Source: Dipetalonema caudispina
Taxonomy: Eukaryota > Nematoda > Chromadorea > Rhabditida > Onchocercidae
Length of the DNA: 64,000 nucleotides
Assembly: GCA_013365325.1 (NCBI GenBank)
Contig: JABVXV010000276.1
Coordinates: 1 to 64,000, forward strand
Direction: 5' to 3'
Of the stretch, positions 26,303-41,900 are shown in pieces. The notes under the pieces are model-generated. The model worked only from the letters and a program-made list of their open reading frames with translations, did no database searches and was not told where the DNA came from. A program made the position numbers and the translations under genes. Numbering within the stretch: the first letter of the stretch is position 1; each line of letters opens with the position of its first letter.

Positions 26303-29300
26303 TCAGAAATCATCCATTGTTTGTTCAATTTCACGCTGTATAGTGGATGCTTTATGGCGATTCTTCAGAGTTTTCTCACCGATCTGCTCCGCAAATAGCT
26401 GCATTTTATCGCGAAATCCTAGTTTTGAACCATCAATCTGAAAGGAAGAAAAAATTGATTTCAAAAAGTAAAAATATTCAAAGCTCTTCCAGGCTAATAT
26501 AATTTTCAAATGAATATTCAGCAACCATTTACCACTACTTGTTGAGTACAAATAACCAACGGTGAAGTCCAAATTTTTTTATTTAAAACCGAAAAATACC
26601 TTTGCTTCTTTTGCTGCATGTTGCTTTGCCTCTAGTTCAATGAGACGTGCCTGTCGTGGATCTCGATATACCTCATGGGTACCAAGCACCTGTTCAATAT
26701 GATATTCAACATGCGACTTGCATGATAGAATGAATAAAGAAATAAATGAAGTATTATCACCATTTTCATTTTATGAATAAGAAAATTTACTTGAGCTCTT
26801 GGTTCCGGTCGATCGTCATCTTCATAAATAAGCTTACTATCACTATCCGAATCTCGCTCCCCAAGATTCTCTGCAACTTTGTCATCCCATTGTACTCCCT
26901 TTTTCTTCATTACCGTCTCATCGGAATTCTCACTAAATATTTTTTTTTTTTTTAAATGAAAGATGAAATATAAAAGGTTTACTAAACAGTGAGGTTTGCT
27001 GTGACGACTTCTAACCTCTGATATGTGGACAAAATTGATTATTCTCTAAAGTAAGAAAACATACTTAGTCAATAAAGAATCATTCTTCTCTTCCAGAAAT
27101 CCCTCTCCTTCTATTGCATGAGTATCTTGCTTCTGCTGTTCAGTTATTTTTTCCACCTCATTCATTTCTGAAAATATTATCTAATTGTCTGAAATAAAAA
27201 TCAGTGATGTGTACGGAAGAATAAATTCTAAACTGAATTCTTACCAACCTAATTTTATTGACGTCTTTTCGCATTTTTCTGATTTTTCTGATATTGGTAA
27301 GTTTTTCGGCTGTTCAAGACAAGAATCATCCTGTCTCGCAGAAATAACGATCTCTGGCGATAAGGATTTCGTTTGCTCCCGTTCAATGATATTTTTATTT
27401 GAATTTGATTCAATCGGAAATGGTACGCGAATTTTTGCTAATTCGTTAACAAGCTCACGATATTTTTGATGATCTGCTTCAGTCATTGCGGAACCTTTTG
27501 ATTCAAGCTCATCCAGCTGCTCGTTCAACTCATCTCGCCTCTGTAGATTACAGAATGTTAAGAATTGAAGAACTTTTTTTTGGAAAGAATGAGAAATGAA
27601 ATAATACAGAGAGTTTGGGTACAAGATTTTATGAAAAATTTATAATTCTTACACTACAGTACAACGAAGTCTAGGATCTAAATTAAGAACCACAAACTTC
27701 AAAATAAAAAAGCGGCTTAGGTAACCACAAACCACCTTCTAACTCAGGAATTTATTCAACATACAGAAAACACAAACAAAAACTATGTCAACAATGGAAG
27801 AGAAAAAGGAAGCCACATAGAAAAAACTTACGGTGATATGACGTTTGGGTGGTACCGGTGGTGCTTTCTTTGTAAATCGATGTCCTGGACATTCATCTAT
27901 CACTATTACTGGTTCTTGCGCTGCACCCACAACTGACGACCGAATAGAATCGTGAGACGATGTGGAAGCAATGGAATTTTGCTCACGTAACGTGGGATTT
28001 GTGTTAATAGTTCGCGAAGCCTCAAAATGTTGTTGAGTAGAATTGTGTGGAAAAATACGTTGATATGGAAGAATGTTGCGCGAAGAGGTAGAAGAGTGGG
28101 ATGATTCGAACGTAGAATGATCTTCGATCAAGGGTAAATTTGCGTAATCGGTAATCGGTGATGATGATGTACTTGACAGAACATATTCGGACTGCAAACA
28201 AACAAATAAGCCAGGAGAAGAAAGAAGAGAATTAAGGATAAAGAGAAGCAGGAAGGGTAAGAAAAATCCAAAATTTTCGAAATTTTAAGTTTAATTTAAA
28301 CATGAATTTTCAAAATGGAGTTTTTATTTTTCTTAAATTTCAAGCAATCCTTTTAAAATTTTAATTCAAAGTGAAGACAAATTCAGAGATAAGTAAAACT
28401 TCACTAAGGCAAAAGTAGGTTTAAAAGCCTTTACTAAATGAGCTACTGAGGGCACATTCCACTACCATACGAAGAAAATTCAAAGAGGAAAAAAGAATGC
28501 TAAGGTAAGCAGCACTGGTATGAAGTATATTAAAGATGCAAAGGGCAATAAGAGAGTGATAGCACAGATATAGTTAAAGCGAAAGAATAAGCATAGGTAT
28601 CGCATCATGAAAATTTCAAGGAGAGAAAAAAAAAACTTACTGGTAGAGCATTTTTCAATGCTGAATTATGGTAATGATTGGAAGAGGATAAAGCAGAGGT
28701 GGCATAAAGATGAGATGGAGATTGTGATCGTGAATGATACTGCTGCTGCTGACGTAGGGTTGGCGATGGTGTGGGACGTGAAGGTTGAATAACGATGGGA
28801 CGAATATTTCGATAATGAGATGGTATGGAATTACGTTGCAAACTTGTACTTGTTTGATATTTTTCACAGTGTACTGGAATGGTGACAGCACCAGAAGATG
28901 GCTGCAACGATGTCAGGGATATCGTCAATGCTTTGTCAACCTGAAAATAAAGTTCAAAAAAAAAATAATAATAATAATAATAATGAAAATGTAAATTTGT
29001 TGCACGATCTTGAGAACTGGTAAACCAAACCGGATTCTGATAAATATCAGATGTTGAAGCTGAGCGACTTTTGATAGGCTGTTGGTCGGTTGCAGTGATA
29101 GAACCATGTTGCGGCCGTGCCCGATAAGCACTATTAGTCATTGTCCCAGGATATCCGTTACGTGCAGGTTTCTGGAAAACAAAATGTAATTAGTGTACCG
29201 GAATGATTTCTATAAAATGTTTCTGTGATAAATGATGTCAAAGGAAAGATAATTAGCCTATGATAGGCAAAGCTGATATGATTATTCTTTAACCAACGAC

Positions 29301-29573
29301 CATATCTTGATAACAACGAACTCAGCAATTGCGATGATTTCTGCGGGTAATGAAATTACAAACAAAAAAAAGACTCTACTGAATGACGCTTTCAGAAAAG
29401 TACCATTAAATTGAAGTGAGCATTACTGGAATAATTAGAGGTCATCGACGTAGCTGAATTTTGCCGTGAAAATCGTTGAGTATTAGCAGCAGCTGTAATA
29501 CACAGAACAATACAATCCATACATGTTATGACTCGTACACAATTGAAATTATAAAATTTAAACACAAATACTG

Positions 29574-29609
<36 letters not shown>

Positions 29610-29961
29610 AATGTTTAAATTATAAGTGATTTATGCACTAACTATACAATGCAATAACACTGAGTAAAACGGATTAAGATGGGATATTAAAACGTATAAT
29701 TTAATTTGGTTAGCAACAGATTATGTGTTGATTAAATTTTAAAATGAAACTTATTGAATGAATGGTCTCTTATTTTTAACCAACAAGTGGTAGAGCTAAG
29801 ATTGCAATAATGGCGCAGTTATCTAGGGAAATTATAAAGTTTTTTTTTTCAAGATTTTAGAGATTTAACAATGACAAGTGCATATGGTTACCGTTAACAG
29901 TCACATTTTCTGAAGAATTCGGTAGAGTCGACTGTTGACCAGAAGAAGGTAGTTGACCTGT
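26303..29961 (-). other. afd-1: Afadin proline/serine-rich tail, coiled coil and conserved C-terminus
   Basis: Exons 24-28 are Ser/Gln/Pro-rich and low in conservation, with a CAG-coded Gln run near 28739-28750 and the SH3-ligand-like KKAPPVPPKR at 27847-27876. Exon 29 opens with a charged coiled-coil stretch (RRDELNEQLDELESKG, KYRELVNELAKI). Exon 31 is acidic. Exon 32 gives VYRDPRQARLIELEAK, and exon 33 ends with LGFRDKMQLFAEQIGEKT before TGA, matching the conserved end of afadins (FKERQRLFSQG in vertebrates), the F-actin-binding region. Confidence 0.88.
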
Positions 29962-32900
29962 CTGCAATTTTGCTAATTATTTCGCTCCTTGTGATCGGTA
30001 TGCGTGCAATATCCTCTCGGCTTATTCAAATCTTTTATGTCATTAACAATATTCTTGGCTTATTTTGGGAGATATTACAAAACGACACACTCATCCAAAC
30101 ATCTTTTTAGTTTATGAGAGTAACCCTTAGGAAGTTGACTCTTCATAATTTCATTGTATTTAGGGTAAAGGATTATAGATCACCGAATCGAATCCGCAAT
30201 ATATTGCGACAATTCGGTTACAATATCATGACTGTAGAACGACACCTGTCAAGACGGATGAATTAGTTACTGCAATACAAAAGATTTTCTTCTTTCTCAA
30301 GCGACTGTCTCATACATATTGGTCTGTATTTTATCTCAACCAAGCAGAAACAAGGAAAAAGAATGGAAAGAGATAAATTAGAAAAGAAAAAAATAGATCT
30401 TAAAGGGACCGACTTGTATAATAGAATGGATGCCTGACGATGGTACTTGTACTTGTGGAGGATTATTTAACCATTCGTAGAGACCATTGTACCGTGCGGC
30501 ATGTTTGTACACCTCAAACGATACGATCGGTCCACTCGAAGACATTTTCGATGCCGCCCTAAAAATAAATGAATGAATAATTGATTCAACGTTAAAAATA
30601 CCAATTTTCTCGTTTTGCAAATGCATAATGTCCGCAAGGTGACAACAACAATGCCACCATTCCCTCCTTTCTCCTCTTCTCTTACTACCTCATCATCATT
30701 CATTCATTCATCCTTGAGAATATAAAGAATTGCAAAATACTCCTAAAGTTGCTATAATAAATACTTCAAAATCTTCTTATACTTAGCATTATATCGAAAA
30801 ATGATCGGTCGTACTTATTGGATATGAATTCAGTATGATCCATAAAACTTAAGTGAAAAGCATCTTTTTTTCTGACTAATAGACTACTTCAAGGAAAAAC
30901 CATACTAATTATAATAAAAAGTTATTAAGCATTTATATAAACGAACGGATGCATTGACTTAGAATTTCTATCGCACTAATAATTTGTTCTCACTTGGCTC
31001 TTTTATTGTAGTGAATTTTTTTAGTTTCTAATAAATAAGAAATGAAATCTAACGATATATTTCAAAACATACTCTTCTTGGCTGATTCCAATAAGTGATT
31101 GGCCATTGACGGAAAGTAGCTGATCTCCAGATTCAAGGCGACCATCCTTGAAATTAACAGTTTTTAAGCATGCGAATTTCCAAATTATATGTTTTATTTC
31201 ATAATGATAAGTTAAAAAAGTTCTTTATCTTAATTAAACTTAACATAAGGTATTTTTGAAATGTGCTAGACCTAAAAATGTTAAATTTCTTGAGAATTTT
31301 TAGAACGCTGCCTCAAACTATTAAGAGGTATTTCTAAACTTGTTTGCACGCTATCATATAAACTTGTCAACTTTACTGTGTAGGATTGCAATAAATGATA
31401 CAAAAAAAAAAAAAAATGCGAATTCCATAAAAACACATTAAAGTCTGAAGTGAAACAACTAAACAACAAAAATAAAAAAATGTAAAAACGAAAAACAAAC
31501 TCGATGTGCGGCACTACCATCCACAACCTTCTTCACATAAATACCAATGGAACGTTCACCGATCCCCTGAACCACGCAAAACATCATTTTAGAAATTGAA
31601 ATATTCGAATGATTGTAGGAATAGAAAGTATAGAATGTCAGTTAATACTTTTTCAGACAACAAATATGCTGGGTAAATTGCCAGGTTCGTTTGTGAAAAC
31701 GATTAGAATAAGAAATAACCATTAAACAACGATAATCAGCACGAATAAGATGGAGGACAGCGGATGAAATGAGAGAATGAAATTGATTTTTTTTCTTCCC
31801 ATTTAATTCATTTCCTTTTTTGACTGTGAGTAAATTTTCAATAATTGTGCGATTAGAGAAGATATAAAAGATTAGAAAAGTGAAACAGGCAGAAAGCGAT
31901 CGCAAAACAGGGAGGCAAAACGAATAAAATATGTAAAATAGATGATATGCGTATGTAAGGTGATAAAGTCAAATGACCACATGCGATTTTTTGAAAGAAG
32001 ATAAGATAATAATAATAAATATTACAGATTATAAGGAGGTATCACATAAATGTGTTACAGTGAAACGAGCAATTTTGCTATGTAAATTAGGTTATATGAG
32101 ATATCATCAAGGTGTTAACTACCAGTTCAACGATTAGACTTTGGTATAGAATTATTCTGTATAATGAAAAGTTGACAGATCACTAATGACAGTAGGCACA
32201 GATACAACGCCTACTAATGTCAGTCCTTGATGTGTTGTAGATTGGTAATGATAAGGAAAATTTCCATCACTGATGTAGTTTTAGATATCATTGCATGATA
32301 TGTATACATATACTCAATTCCCTCTTCCCTCTCTCCATTGACTTTTCTGTCAGTCGGATCTTAAACTGACAAAATTTTAAGAAAGTAAAAACAAAGGAGT
32401 AAGAGGGACTAAAAAAGACAACAAAAGAAAGGAAAGAAAAAAATGTGGATTTTATTTCCTGTAATGCAAACAGCGGGAGAAACAGTAACAATATATAAAA
32501 TAACGAATCAAGATATACTTAATCTTTTCTACTCTTTGTCCTCTCTCCTATTCTCAGTGTTTTCCTTTTTATTCCCATTTCTAAAGTTGCAAAAAGCTGA
32601 TGATTTATGAATATTCAATTTTGCTTATAGCTTTTTATCCTTCATTTCCATAACAATATCATTAAATGATATTGAAGTACAGTCCTCTTTACAAGAGAGT
32701 AGAGAAGAAAAGGAACTGGCAAGGGAATCTCAGTGAGATTTGTATTTGGTAATAAAATTTTATGGCATCTTTCGTTCATCTCGAACAAAAAAAGGTAGTA
32801 ATCGCAGGATACAGGAAAACGAAAAAATATTTATAATCTTATTAAATTGCTGATCGTACGAGAAGGAATTTTGAAAGCGCAATATAAAACGTACCTGAGC

Positions 32901-35900
32901 AGCTACAATACTTAATCCGATTCCACCAGTACCACGATTAATACTGACCATTATAATCTCTGGATCTCGTTCCTGAAATTTATGAAACTGGAAAATTTCC
33001 CTTCCATTTATTCGTTCAACTCAGAAATCTAAAAGTGAATAAAACCATATGTGTGTGAAAGTTAGTCCTCTATCATTTGATGAAACGGTGCCTCTTACTA
33101 CCTTGTTGAACACTTTTATATACAGTATACCTTACTTTGTAGAACGAAATTTAAAATTTCTGCTAATAAAGACATATACTTTAATTAACGATCATTCAAC
33201 TTGCACCACAAAACTTTCCAGTATTAATTTGGAACTAAATAATCTAAATTCAACACCAAAGAAGTAAGCTTTCGCAATTCCAATCCACAAGATTTAATGA
33301 GCTTTAATACATTACGGAAAAACACATCGCTTGCATAACTCACTGATTCGAAACCTTACTGCTTCATCTTTAAACCCAAGTCAGATCAAGAAAAAAAAGG
33401 CAATTTGTCGCATGCGAACCATATAAGACATTTTTTTTTATTATTAGTATTCTGTGAGCAAATACTACTGGTCATAATAACACGGAACATCAAATTGCGC
33501 CGATTTTCAGATTCCGGAAAACGATCTGAATGTCTCTGCTCCAAAACAACTGGTAGCCGCAATTAACTATACTAATAATTTTTTCCATTTCCTTCTCATT
33601 TACTTAATCCTTCACAACTATGAAACTCTTAGCCTTCAGTTACAGTGCTGGATGATCATAAAACGATTTGTCAATTTGAAGAATTTTGGAAGTTAAAAAA
33701 TCAACATAAAAAAAAACCTACTCGTCTAGATAGTGAATTTACACTGGATATAGATGTTTGTTCAGGCAAAGTGTTCGATAGTGTCCCCATTTCTGACTTG
33801 GTCGGTTCTTTGTTCTGCAACGAAAACTTGGCTAACATCATATCATGATTATCTTTAGTAAAAAACATGTTTATGCCTTAATAAATTTCTCAAATATTCA
33901 ACTTGATTAATTTTCAATTAAGGATACAAAAGACAGATCAGAGTTGCCTTTTTCCATAATTTTTTGCAAATAATTATACAAATTTGAATTTAAATGCATA
34001 AAAAACACAAACAAAATGTATCAAACAATAGATGAAAAAAATTGTGGAAGTAGATATCAAATGTATATTTTGATTTTTAAAAAAGGGAACGAAATCAGTA
34101 GAATACATGTCTTAAATGGATTATGCATATATTTTCATAAGGAGGATGTATGTTCTTGTGAAAGAACTTTTTATCAAAATATTTCTCTTTTTACAAGAGA
34201 AAAAAAACAGAAAAAGAACAGAAAGAGAGACTTTTTTCCTTTGAACTTTTTTCAACCCAAAAATGAAAACAATTCAGCACTTTCTATTTCAATTTTTCCC
34301 GTTTTTCTTCCCTTCTTATTTCGATAGATTTAATTTTCCTCTTGACATGTATTACATCTCATGAAACACACACCCGGTTAGAAAAGCATTGTATCAACGA
34401 AATGAATATAAAAAATGGTTTATATGTCTCTGTATTTTTCATAACTCATGTTGTTTCAGGAGTTTGAGCGGTTTTTAAAGAACTGAACATTTTCAATCCT
34501 AACTTTATCCGTGATATTTGTAACGATTTCGCTCAAATTATGCGTAAATTTATGATCTCCTAAGGACAAGCTTTAAAGATACCCTTTAAGAAAAAAAATT
34601 ATGTTTCAAAAGATAAAAGTTAAGTCATAAATCGATCAAAGTATTTGGTTGATCACCACGTGGTGATAACAATTACAAGATTATTCTCGCTATTATGAAG
34701 GTTAATCCAATAATTTCGGACAGCACTTTTGATGAAGACAAAAGAAAAACCACGAGGTAAAAGTCCTCAGATGAAGTTCAAATGCATTTTTAGGAAATCA
34801 AAAAGCAATTTGAAATAAATATGGGTTAATAGAGACATAAGCACAAATGAACTGATAATTTTATTTATAGAAGATTTTAGCTTTCCTACAGTTCCTTAAA
34901 GAAAGCTATCGAAGTATTCATCCTGGATATAATCATCAATTAAGTAAGTATCTCATTCCTCATCTTTTCCGAATGATTTAGTAATTTGAATACTGCGGAA
35001 GTAAATTGTGAAAATCATGAAAGACACACACTCGTACACACGCATACGGACATATATATGCACATAAACACATACGCCCATTCATATTATTAGTTCTTGC
35101 GATTAAAACTTCCTCACAGCCCAACGAATTTATGAAAAGATTTCAAAAAATATAGAAAAAAAAGCGAAGATATTTTGGTAGAACAGTGAAAATGAGGTTA
35201 TTTCCGATAAATAGAACAAATAATCACCATAAGTATGCGAAAATTCTTCTTTCTGATTTCATTATATGAGTATATTTACATCACTTGAAAACAGATATAT
35301 TTCAAGTGATGATGATTGACGACAGGAAAACTAAATGTGAAAAATGAGAGGAATGACGATGATGATGATGATGATTAACATTCACAGCCTAGCATATTTA
35401 TCTAAAATCATCAAATAACATCACTCAAAATTTCTTTATTATGCTCAAATCATTGAAATGCTACCATATATATCAAATATAAAAACCTTTCAGGATGTCT
35501 TTTCAGTCTAACATAACCATAGCAAAAACTCGCCTATCCTATAGGATACCTAATGTTCGTCTTTCAATTCATTCTTTGCCATTCTCATCTTCCTTCCATT
35601 TTCAAATATGGCTGTATTTAATCCAACAATTCTAATAACAATGAACCAACAGCTACGCAGCATTTTCAGCAGTTGGAATTTCTTTACAATCATTTCACCT
35701 AATAGTTTTTCTCTTTATAATCACCCACAATAAGTTACTTTTTTCATTTAGCGTCTCATCATTTCCTGTGTTTGTCCTTAAATTATTACTGAAAGGAAAA
35801 TTCGATTATCCGAATTTCGTGTATTTATCATGAAACCGAAATTTATTGTCATACTAATCAAAAGACAACCCCACATTGAGAAATATAAACTGCCATAAAA

Positions 35901-38900
35901 TAGTACTTATCCAGATACCATATGCACATGATACATGGGTTGCAGTTAAGTAGATGATGTTAACAAAGTAAGATAAAAATTGTCAATAAAAAAGAGATGG
36001 TTCGACGGTTCAAAACGCCATGAGAAAGCCATATGTCATGGTGTGTGAATGCTGAGTAAAAAAGTCAATTACGTGGTTGTTAGTTGTTATCTTTGACATG
36101 GATCAAAACTAGATTCGTAATTATTTCCGGAGAGTCTTATATACCTGCAATCTTTGCAATGAGCCGGTAATTTTCGTAGATTCTTCGGTGACAGATCCAG
36201 CTTTCAAATAAACTGTCCAACTACCCGAGGAATGATTCTGTGGGAAGAAACGACATAATCCTGAAAATTATTATCATATCCAAATGATTTTCTGCAAAAA
36301 CATTAGTTTTTTGTAGTAGAAGTTGAGGATTGAAATCTTTTCAGGATTAGAATAAAATATTTGGGGAATTATCAAAAGTATCAAATTTAAGAAAGAAATT
36401 TAAGACGACTCAGTACCTTGCGCTTGTAGCCCACTAATTACTTCAGCAAAAGCAGGAGAAAGTCCACGGATGAGATCTGAAAATAATTTTTCCTTTTAAA
36501 TCATATTTTTCAACCATTTGAAAAAATCGTGTTTCAGACTAATGTAATGAAGGACATAAATTATCGATTAATTCCGAATTATTTAGCCATATCTAAGCAG
36601 AAACAAACAAAAATTTGACCGATAGGCAGGATGTGGTAACTATGTAGGAAAATCACCAAAAAAGGCATGAAAAGGTGTTACTGTGCACCTTTAAAGAACA
36701 ATTTCTCCCTATAACAAATTGGGAATTAAAACAGAAAGTGAGGAATAAACATTCAGGAAGGCAGTGCAAACTCCATTTCTGGAGATAAAGTCTAAATAAG
36801 ACATCGAATTAAATAAATAACAAAGTTTGAATAGGACATTGAATCAAATAAATAAATAACTTCAAATAAATATGAGGGATATAAAATGAAACAAAACCTG
36901 GAGAGTAACCATCTTGAGGAAGAAGAAACGGCAGTTGTAGTTGTGACTCTTCTTCAAGTTGTATGGATGCTTCATCTTGTGTTGCCATTACATCTGCATG
37001 AATTTCCGCAAGCCGTACAATACTTTCAACTAGCTCATTCGATACTGGCTCTTCACCAACATCCAATACTATATGCTCAAGGAACCAACGCACCTTAAAA
37101 ATTAGTACATTATCCATCAATTATGTTGAATTCCAAACGTCATTAAATAGGTACATATTTGCATCGATCCATATATACACATTTGGTGGAAGAATTGCTC
37201 CGACTAGCAACATTTGAAAATATGAAATTAAATGAAGGGTTCCGAATAGAATTCAACAGGGATTTAATAAACTATTCTTTCCAAAGAATGCAAAAATATG
37301 GTTGCAACTGTAATAGCTTCAAGTTTGCAAACACTTATTTGTCTCTCATAGCATATCAGCTTGCAAACGAATCCTGGGAATGGAAGGATTATTGATTTCT
37401 TTCCAGAGGAATTCGACCGGCAAATTTTTTGTTCGGAGAGAAATATTCCGACACGAAAGGAAAATCTAAAAGTTAACCTGTACACTGTTCAATTTGTAGC
37501 ATGTTGCACCCAAATTACTAATCTGATCAACAGTTTTCGGTGTTACAAGAAGAATTATTGCTTGATTGATACGATCCATGTGGCATTCAGCTGCCAATTC
37601 CAGTCCTTGCTGATAGGCCCATTCATTCACGTAACCAAGACGGGTTCGCAACCTGAAATCGACAGATTAGATCTTACCAGGAATAATGCAGAGAAATTCA
37701 TAACATTTGGATAAAAAATAAAGCGAAGAGCACAAATCCAAAACCGCAATATGAAACTAATTTCAGATCAATTACTGGTAATTTCGAATCTGTTTTCATT
37801 GAATTGACAATTGCAGTTGATTTCAATATGAAATTTGAGCTCCACGACTTTTTAGCCGAAAATGAATACAGTTAACGTAGTGGCTGTGAAAGCACTTACC
37901 GAAGAAGCAAAGTTCAGTTTTGCCAAAGATAAGAGATTGTTAATGGCAAGTAAAGATAGTATTTTCACACCGGTAGCAAGAAGAAATTTAACCTTCAGTA
38001 AGCTATAAGAACCGTATCAATTGCTATGGTATGGATTTGCCTAACTACATAGTATTCCTACTACGTCAGTGAACTTTTTAGTAGAAAAATGTAGTTCGTG
38101 GATCAATTAAATTGGAATAATTGTAGCTCTAAACATACCGAACACCGAAGGCTCGACTGCAGTAAGGTATGCCAGATGAAGATACAAGCCAATTGAAAAG
38201 CACTACATTTATGTAATAAAATAATTGCGAGAATAACTGAATTGTTAATGCTGCATTCAACCGACAGTGACGTAACAAACACATAATTTCCTCCAATCTT
38301 GCAACCATGTCATCTAAAATACGATTCTGCCTTTGAAATTTCAGCCAAACTTTTGGAAAATCATTTTCAAAAATGTTGTTACAAATCAATGATCTACTGG
38401 AATGGTAATTACAGTACGGATAAAGAGTTATCATTATTTTATTCAACCAAATTCTTCACTAAAGGCCTGATATTGTATGAATGAGATAAAATCTAGATAA
38501 ATAAGTATATATGTAAATAAGGATAATATGTAAATAATATATTCGATATTTTTCAAGCAGTTATGGTTTGTTTCAAATCTTGAATTTTTCTTCTTAGCAG
38601 TGAATTGCCATGCTTGTTATTATTTATTTAATTTCTTTTCTTTTTTTTGAAAATTCTAAACAGTTTTTAAAACACATATTACATGGGTTAAAATCTAGAT
38701 AAATAAGTATATACGTATCGTCAGACTCCGTCTCCAGAAAGACTAGAATTTGAAACAAGATAAAACATTAATCAGCTCACAAAAAAAACGAATACATACG
38801 TGAAGCAGATCGATCATCTAAGAATGCATCTCTGATTGAATTCAATGTGCTGTCCAGACTATTTTTTAATACTGTCCCCAACATTTCAAATGTCTGTTCA

Positions 38901-41900
38901 ACACAACCAGCCAAAATCTGCTGAGGTATACCACGTGACAATAATGATAAGTCGATATCCTGCTTGAAGAAATTCAACAATTCACTTGAATTTGCTAGCC
39001 AGAATCCCAGGGATTCTCGCGATCGTCGTTGCTGCAATATTTCTGAGATTGTAAAATAGTTAGGAAGGAAAACTCTCTGGAACCAACGTCTTCGAAATCA
39101 CATATAATTATTACAATACGAAAAATTTGTTAAAATATTCCGGAACTTCATTATAAAAACCTCTCCAACAAGGTGAATTGAGAATAAACATAACGATTAA
39201 TCTAACAACACCAAACACCTGCATATTACCTTCCAAGAAATCTTTTTTTTTTTTTTTTTTTTTTTTGAGAAAACTACCCATGCATCATGTCAGTACATTG
39301 TCAACTGGATCAAAAATAGGATTTGAATCACCTTATTACCACCAATGTAAAAGTGACTCATTTAGCCAAATAATCATCCGAGCATCTATAACGAGATGCA
39401 GGAAAACATTTAATCCAATGCATTTTACTTCAAATTGAATAAAATATTTTGCAAACTGTTCTAATCTGTCGGTAGTTTTTCATTTCGTATCAATTTGATT
39501 AAATCCAAACGAATTCAGAAACCTTTGAAATCAGAAGAAAACGATTAGCAGCTTTTGTTAAAAATAGTTGTAGTCGCGTGCGGCTATCAGCAATAGAAAC
39601 TGTTTGCGAAGGAAACAATAGCCGATGGCGTGCAACCACGTATACCACGTATGCTGGTGTAAGTTTGAACTGTGCATCTTCTCTTTCAGGACAAATTAGT
39701 CGATGCAGAAATTCGTCTTCAGCTACAGAAAAAATCCACCAAATGCTATTGATTTAAAAATTCCGAAAGAAAAAACCATTTTTGAAACGTACACAATCTT
39801 ACTTGACTAGAAATTCTTTTTTGCTTGATAAATTTATTTACCTTGAAATTTTTTCAATAAATATTTATAATTTAGCTTGTCGTTTTGAAAAATTTCTATT
39901 TATTTAAAAATTACAAACCTTCTTCTCTTACTTCAGTCAAAGCTGGTAACGTATCAGCAATATACATTGGTTTCTCGGTTCCAAGTCTATTTATGGTAGA
40001 CGTTGAAACATTTCCTAGTCCTCTGCTTATTGTCGATGATGATGCTAATCTAAAGTGGTGAAATAATTTCAAATTGAAGAATAAAGTTTATTAACAGAAA
40101 AATAATATCTTCCATGTAATAGTGGGAGAGGAAGAGGTAAGCTAGATCCGATAAGATAAATTCTTCATGAAAAGTTTGATAGATAAGCGTAGATTGGATT
40201 CAGTAAAGGGATAATCAATGCTAAGCTGGGTTAATAATAAAAAAACAAAAAAACAACGGGGATTAAGAGTAAGCTAAGGAGTTTTGGCTATAGCAAAATG
40301 TAAAAATAATTTGAAATACTCAAATCAGATCATTAAAAAAGACCAAACTACTATTAATTCTAGTGCAATAGTGGGTTTTCAGCCGATTTTGCTAATATTT
40401 TATGTAAACATTCAAGAAGCCATAGTTTGAGCGGGGAGATGCAAAAGATAGTTAGTTAGTGTGACAGTTTAATGGATGATTTAACAAACATTTCAGAAAG
40501 GAACATTCTAGCAAAAACAAAACTTCCAGCCCAAAGAAAAAAGTAGAACTTTCTCTGAGTGCAAGGAGAGGAAGCAAAGGATATAAATGGGATGAGAGTT
40601 ACAGAAAGCCGTATGTATTTATTAAAACTTTATAATGAGAAAACTTTTAGGTTTCTTCGTAAGTACTAGAATTAATTAATAATTACCCAGTTTTTACAAA
40701 GAACCAATTCTATTATTTCATGAATAATTACCGAATTCTTATAGAAGAACTAGTTCTACTATTATTGTATAAGTATTGAAACAGTAAATGTCAAAATTGA
40801 TGAACGCTAAAATTAATTTCATACCAATATTAGTGCAATGATAAATATTGAGATCAATGAGAACTAGAATACAATAATTCATCAGTTTAAAAGTGAGACG
40901 TAACCATATTTCCAGGAAAAAAATTCTTCACAATTGAGTGGATTGAAAAGGGAAATTCAATTTGATTTGTAAATATCTCATTTGATTTAAATTAATTTCC
41001 TGCAACACAACACTTTGTCAAAATGCAAATTTTAATAGCTCACAATCGATTGAGTAAATCAGATGGCATCGTTCGACTCACTGTTAGTTCATTCTTTTTA
41101 TTATCAGTGGTAGAATCAATATCTGATGGAATATCAGTCACTGATTTACACCTCATATGGGCTGCTAAACCAGGAAGTGGAATGCCAAAAAGATGTAAAC
41201 TTCTGTTTGAACCAGGACGATGATTAGCCGAGAATGATGATGATAACAGTTCCGCAGTTTTAAGTGGAGTTGATATCATATTACCAGCAATATCGAACGT
41301 TGTCTCCATCCCTTTCGCACCGTTTCCTTCAGAACTAAGAATAAAAAAAGAAAAGAAAAAAGACAAATTTGTAAAAAGGAAATATCGTAATGACCCATAA
41401 ATGAGAAAACGAATTTAAGCAAAGAAGGAAAATAGGCTTGAAACTATTTTTTCAAACATTGAAATTTATTCCGAAAAATTTGTCTGACTTTTGAACAGCT
41501 GAATCAAAATTTTTAAATATAAAATCCTACAAAACCCGGCATTGACACCTTTTCCATAATCGTACAATAACAAAAAACGTTTCAGATGTACTGAAGCATG
41601 AAATTCTATATTTTTGAAAGAAATTGGCTGAATCGTGATAATTTCTAATGGAGAAAAACTAATTCAGCGATATGCTAGAAAAAAGAAGTTAATTCTCCAA
41701 CTAATCAAATAAGTATATCGAAGACAGCAAAAAATTGACCTTTGAACATCAAATAATCCGAATATCACCAATGTTATGGGACATTTGAGAGAGAAATGTC
41801 CGCATATGTTACAGAAACACAAGTTGTATTAAATGTTGAACAGTCTTGATACTACAGAAAACACGAATATTTCAGATTAGTTTGCCTTTATCTGCCAGCA

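Noticed and set aside
33645..33848. Plus-strand 67-residue open frame with protein-like composition
   Set aside because: It is fully explained as the reverse strand of the candidate afadin cassette exon, and it lacks an ATG.
37361..37714. Plus-strand 117-residue open frame inside the afadin gene
   Set aside because: It is the antisense shadow of afadin exon 16 plus intron, with no independent evidence.
41082..41152. Alternative donors for afadin exon 11 (GTGTAA at 41151, GTGAGT at 41081)
   Set aside because: GTGAGT gives phase 0, which leads to a stop in exon 12. GTGTAA fits phase but is a weaker site and would drop coding-like sequence. GTGAGC at 41043 fits both phase and frame.
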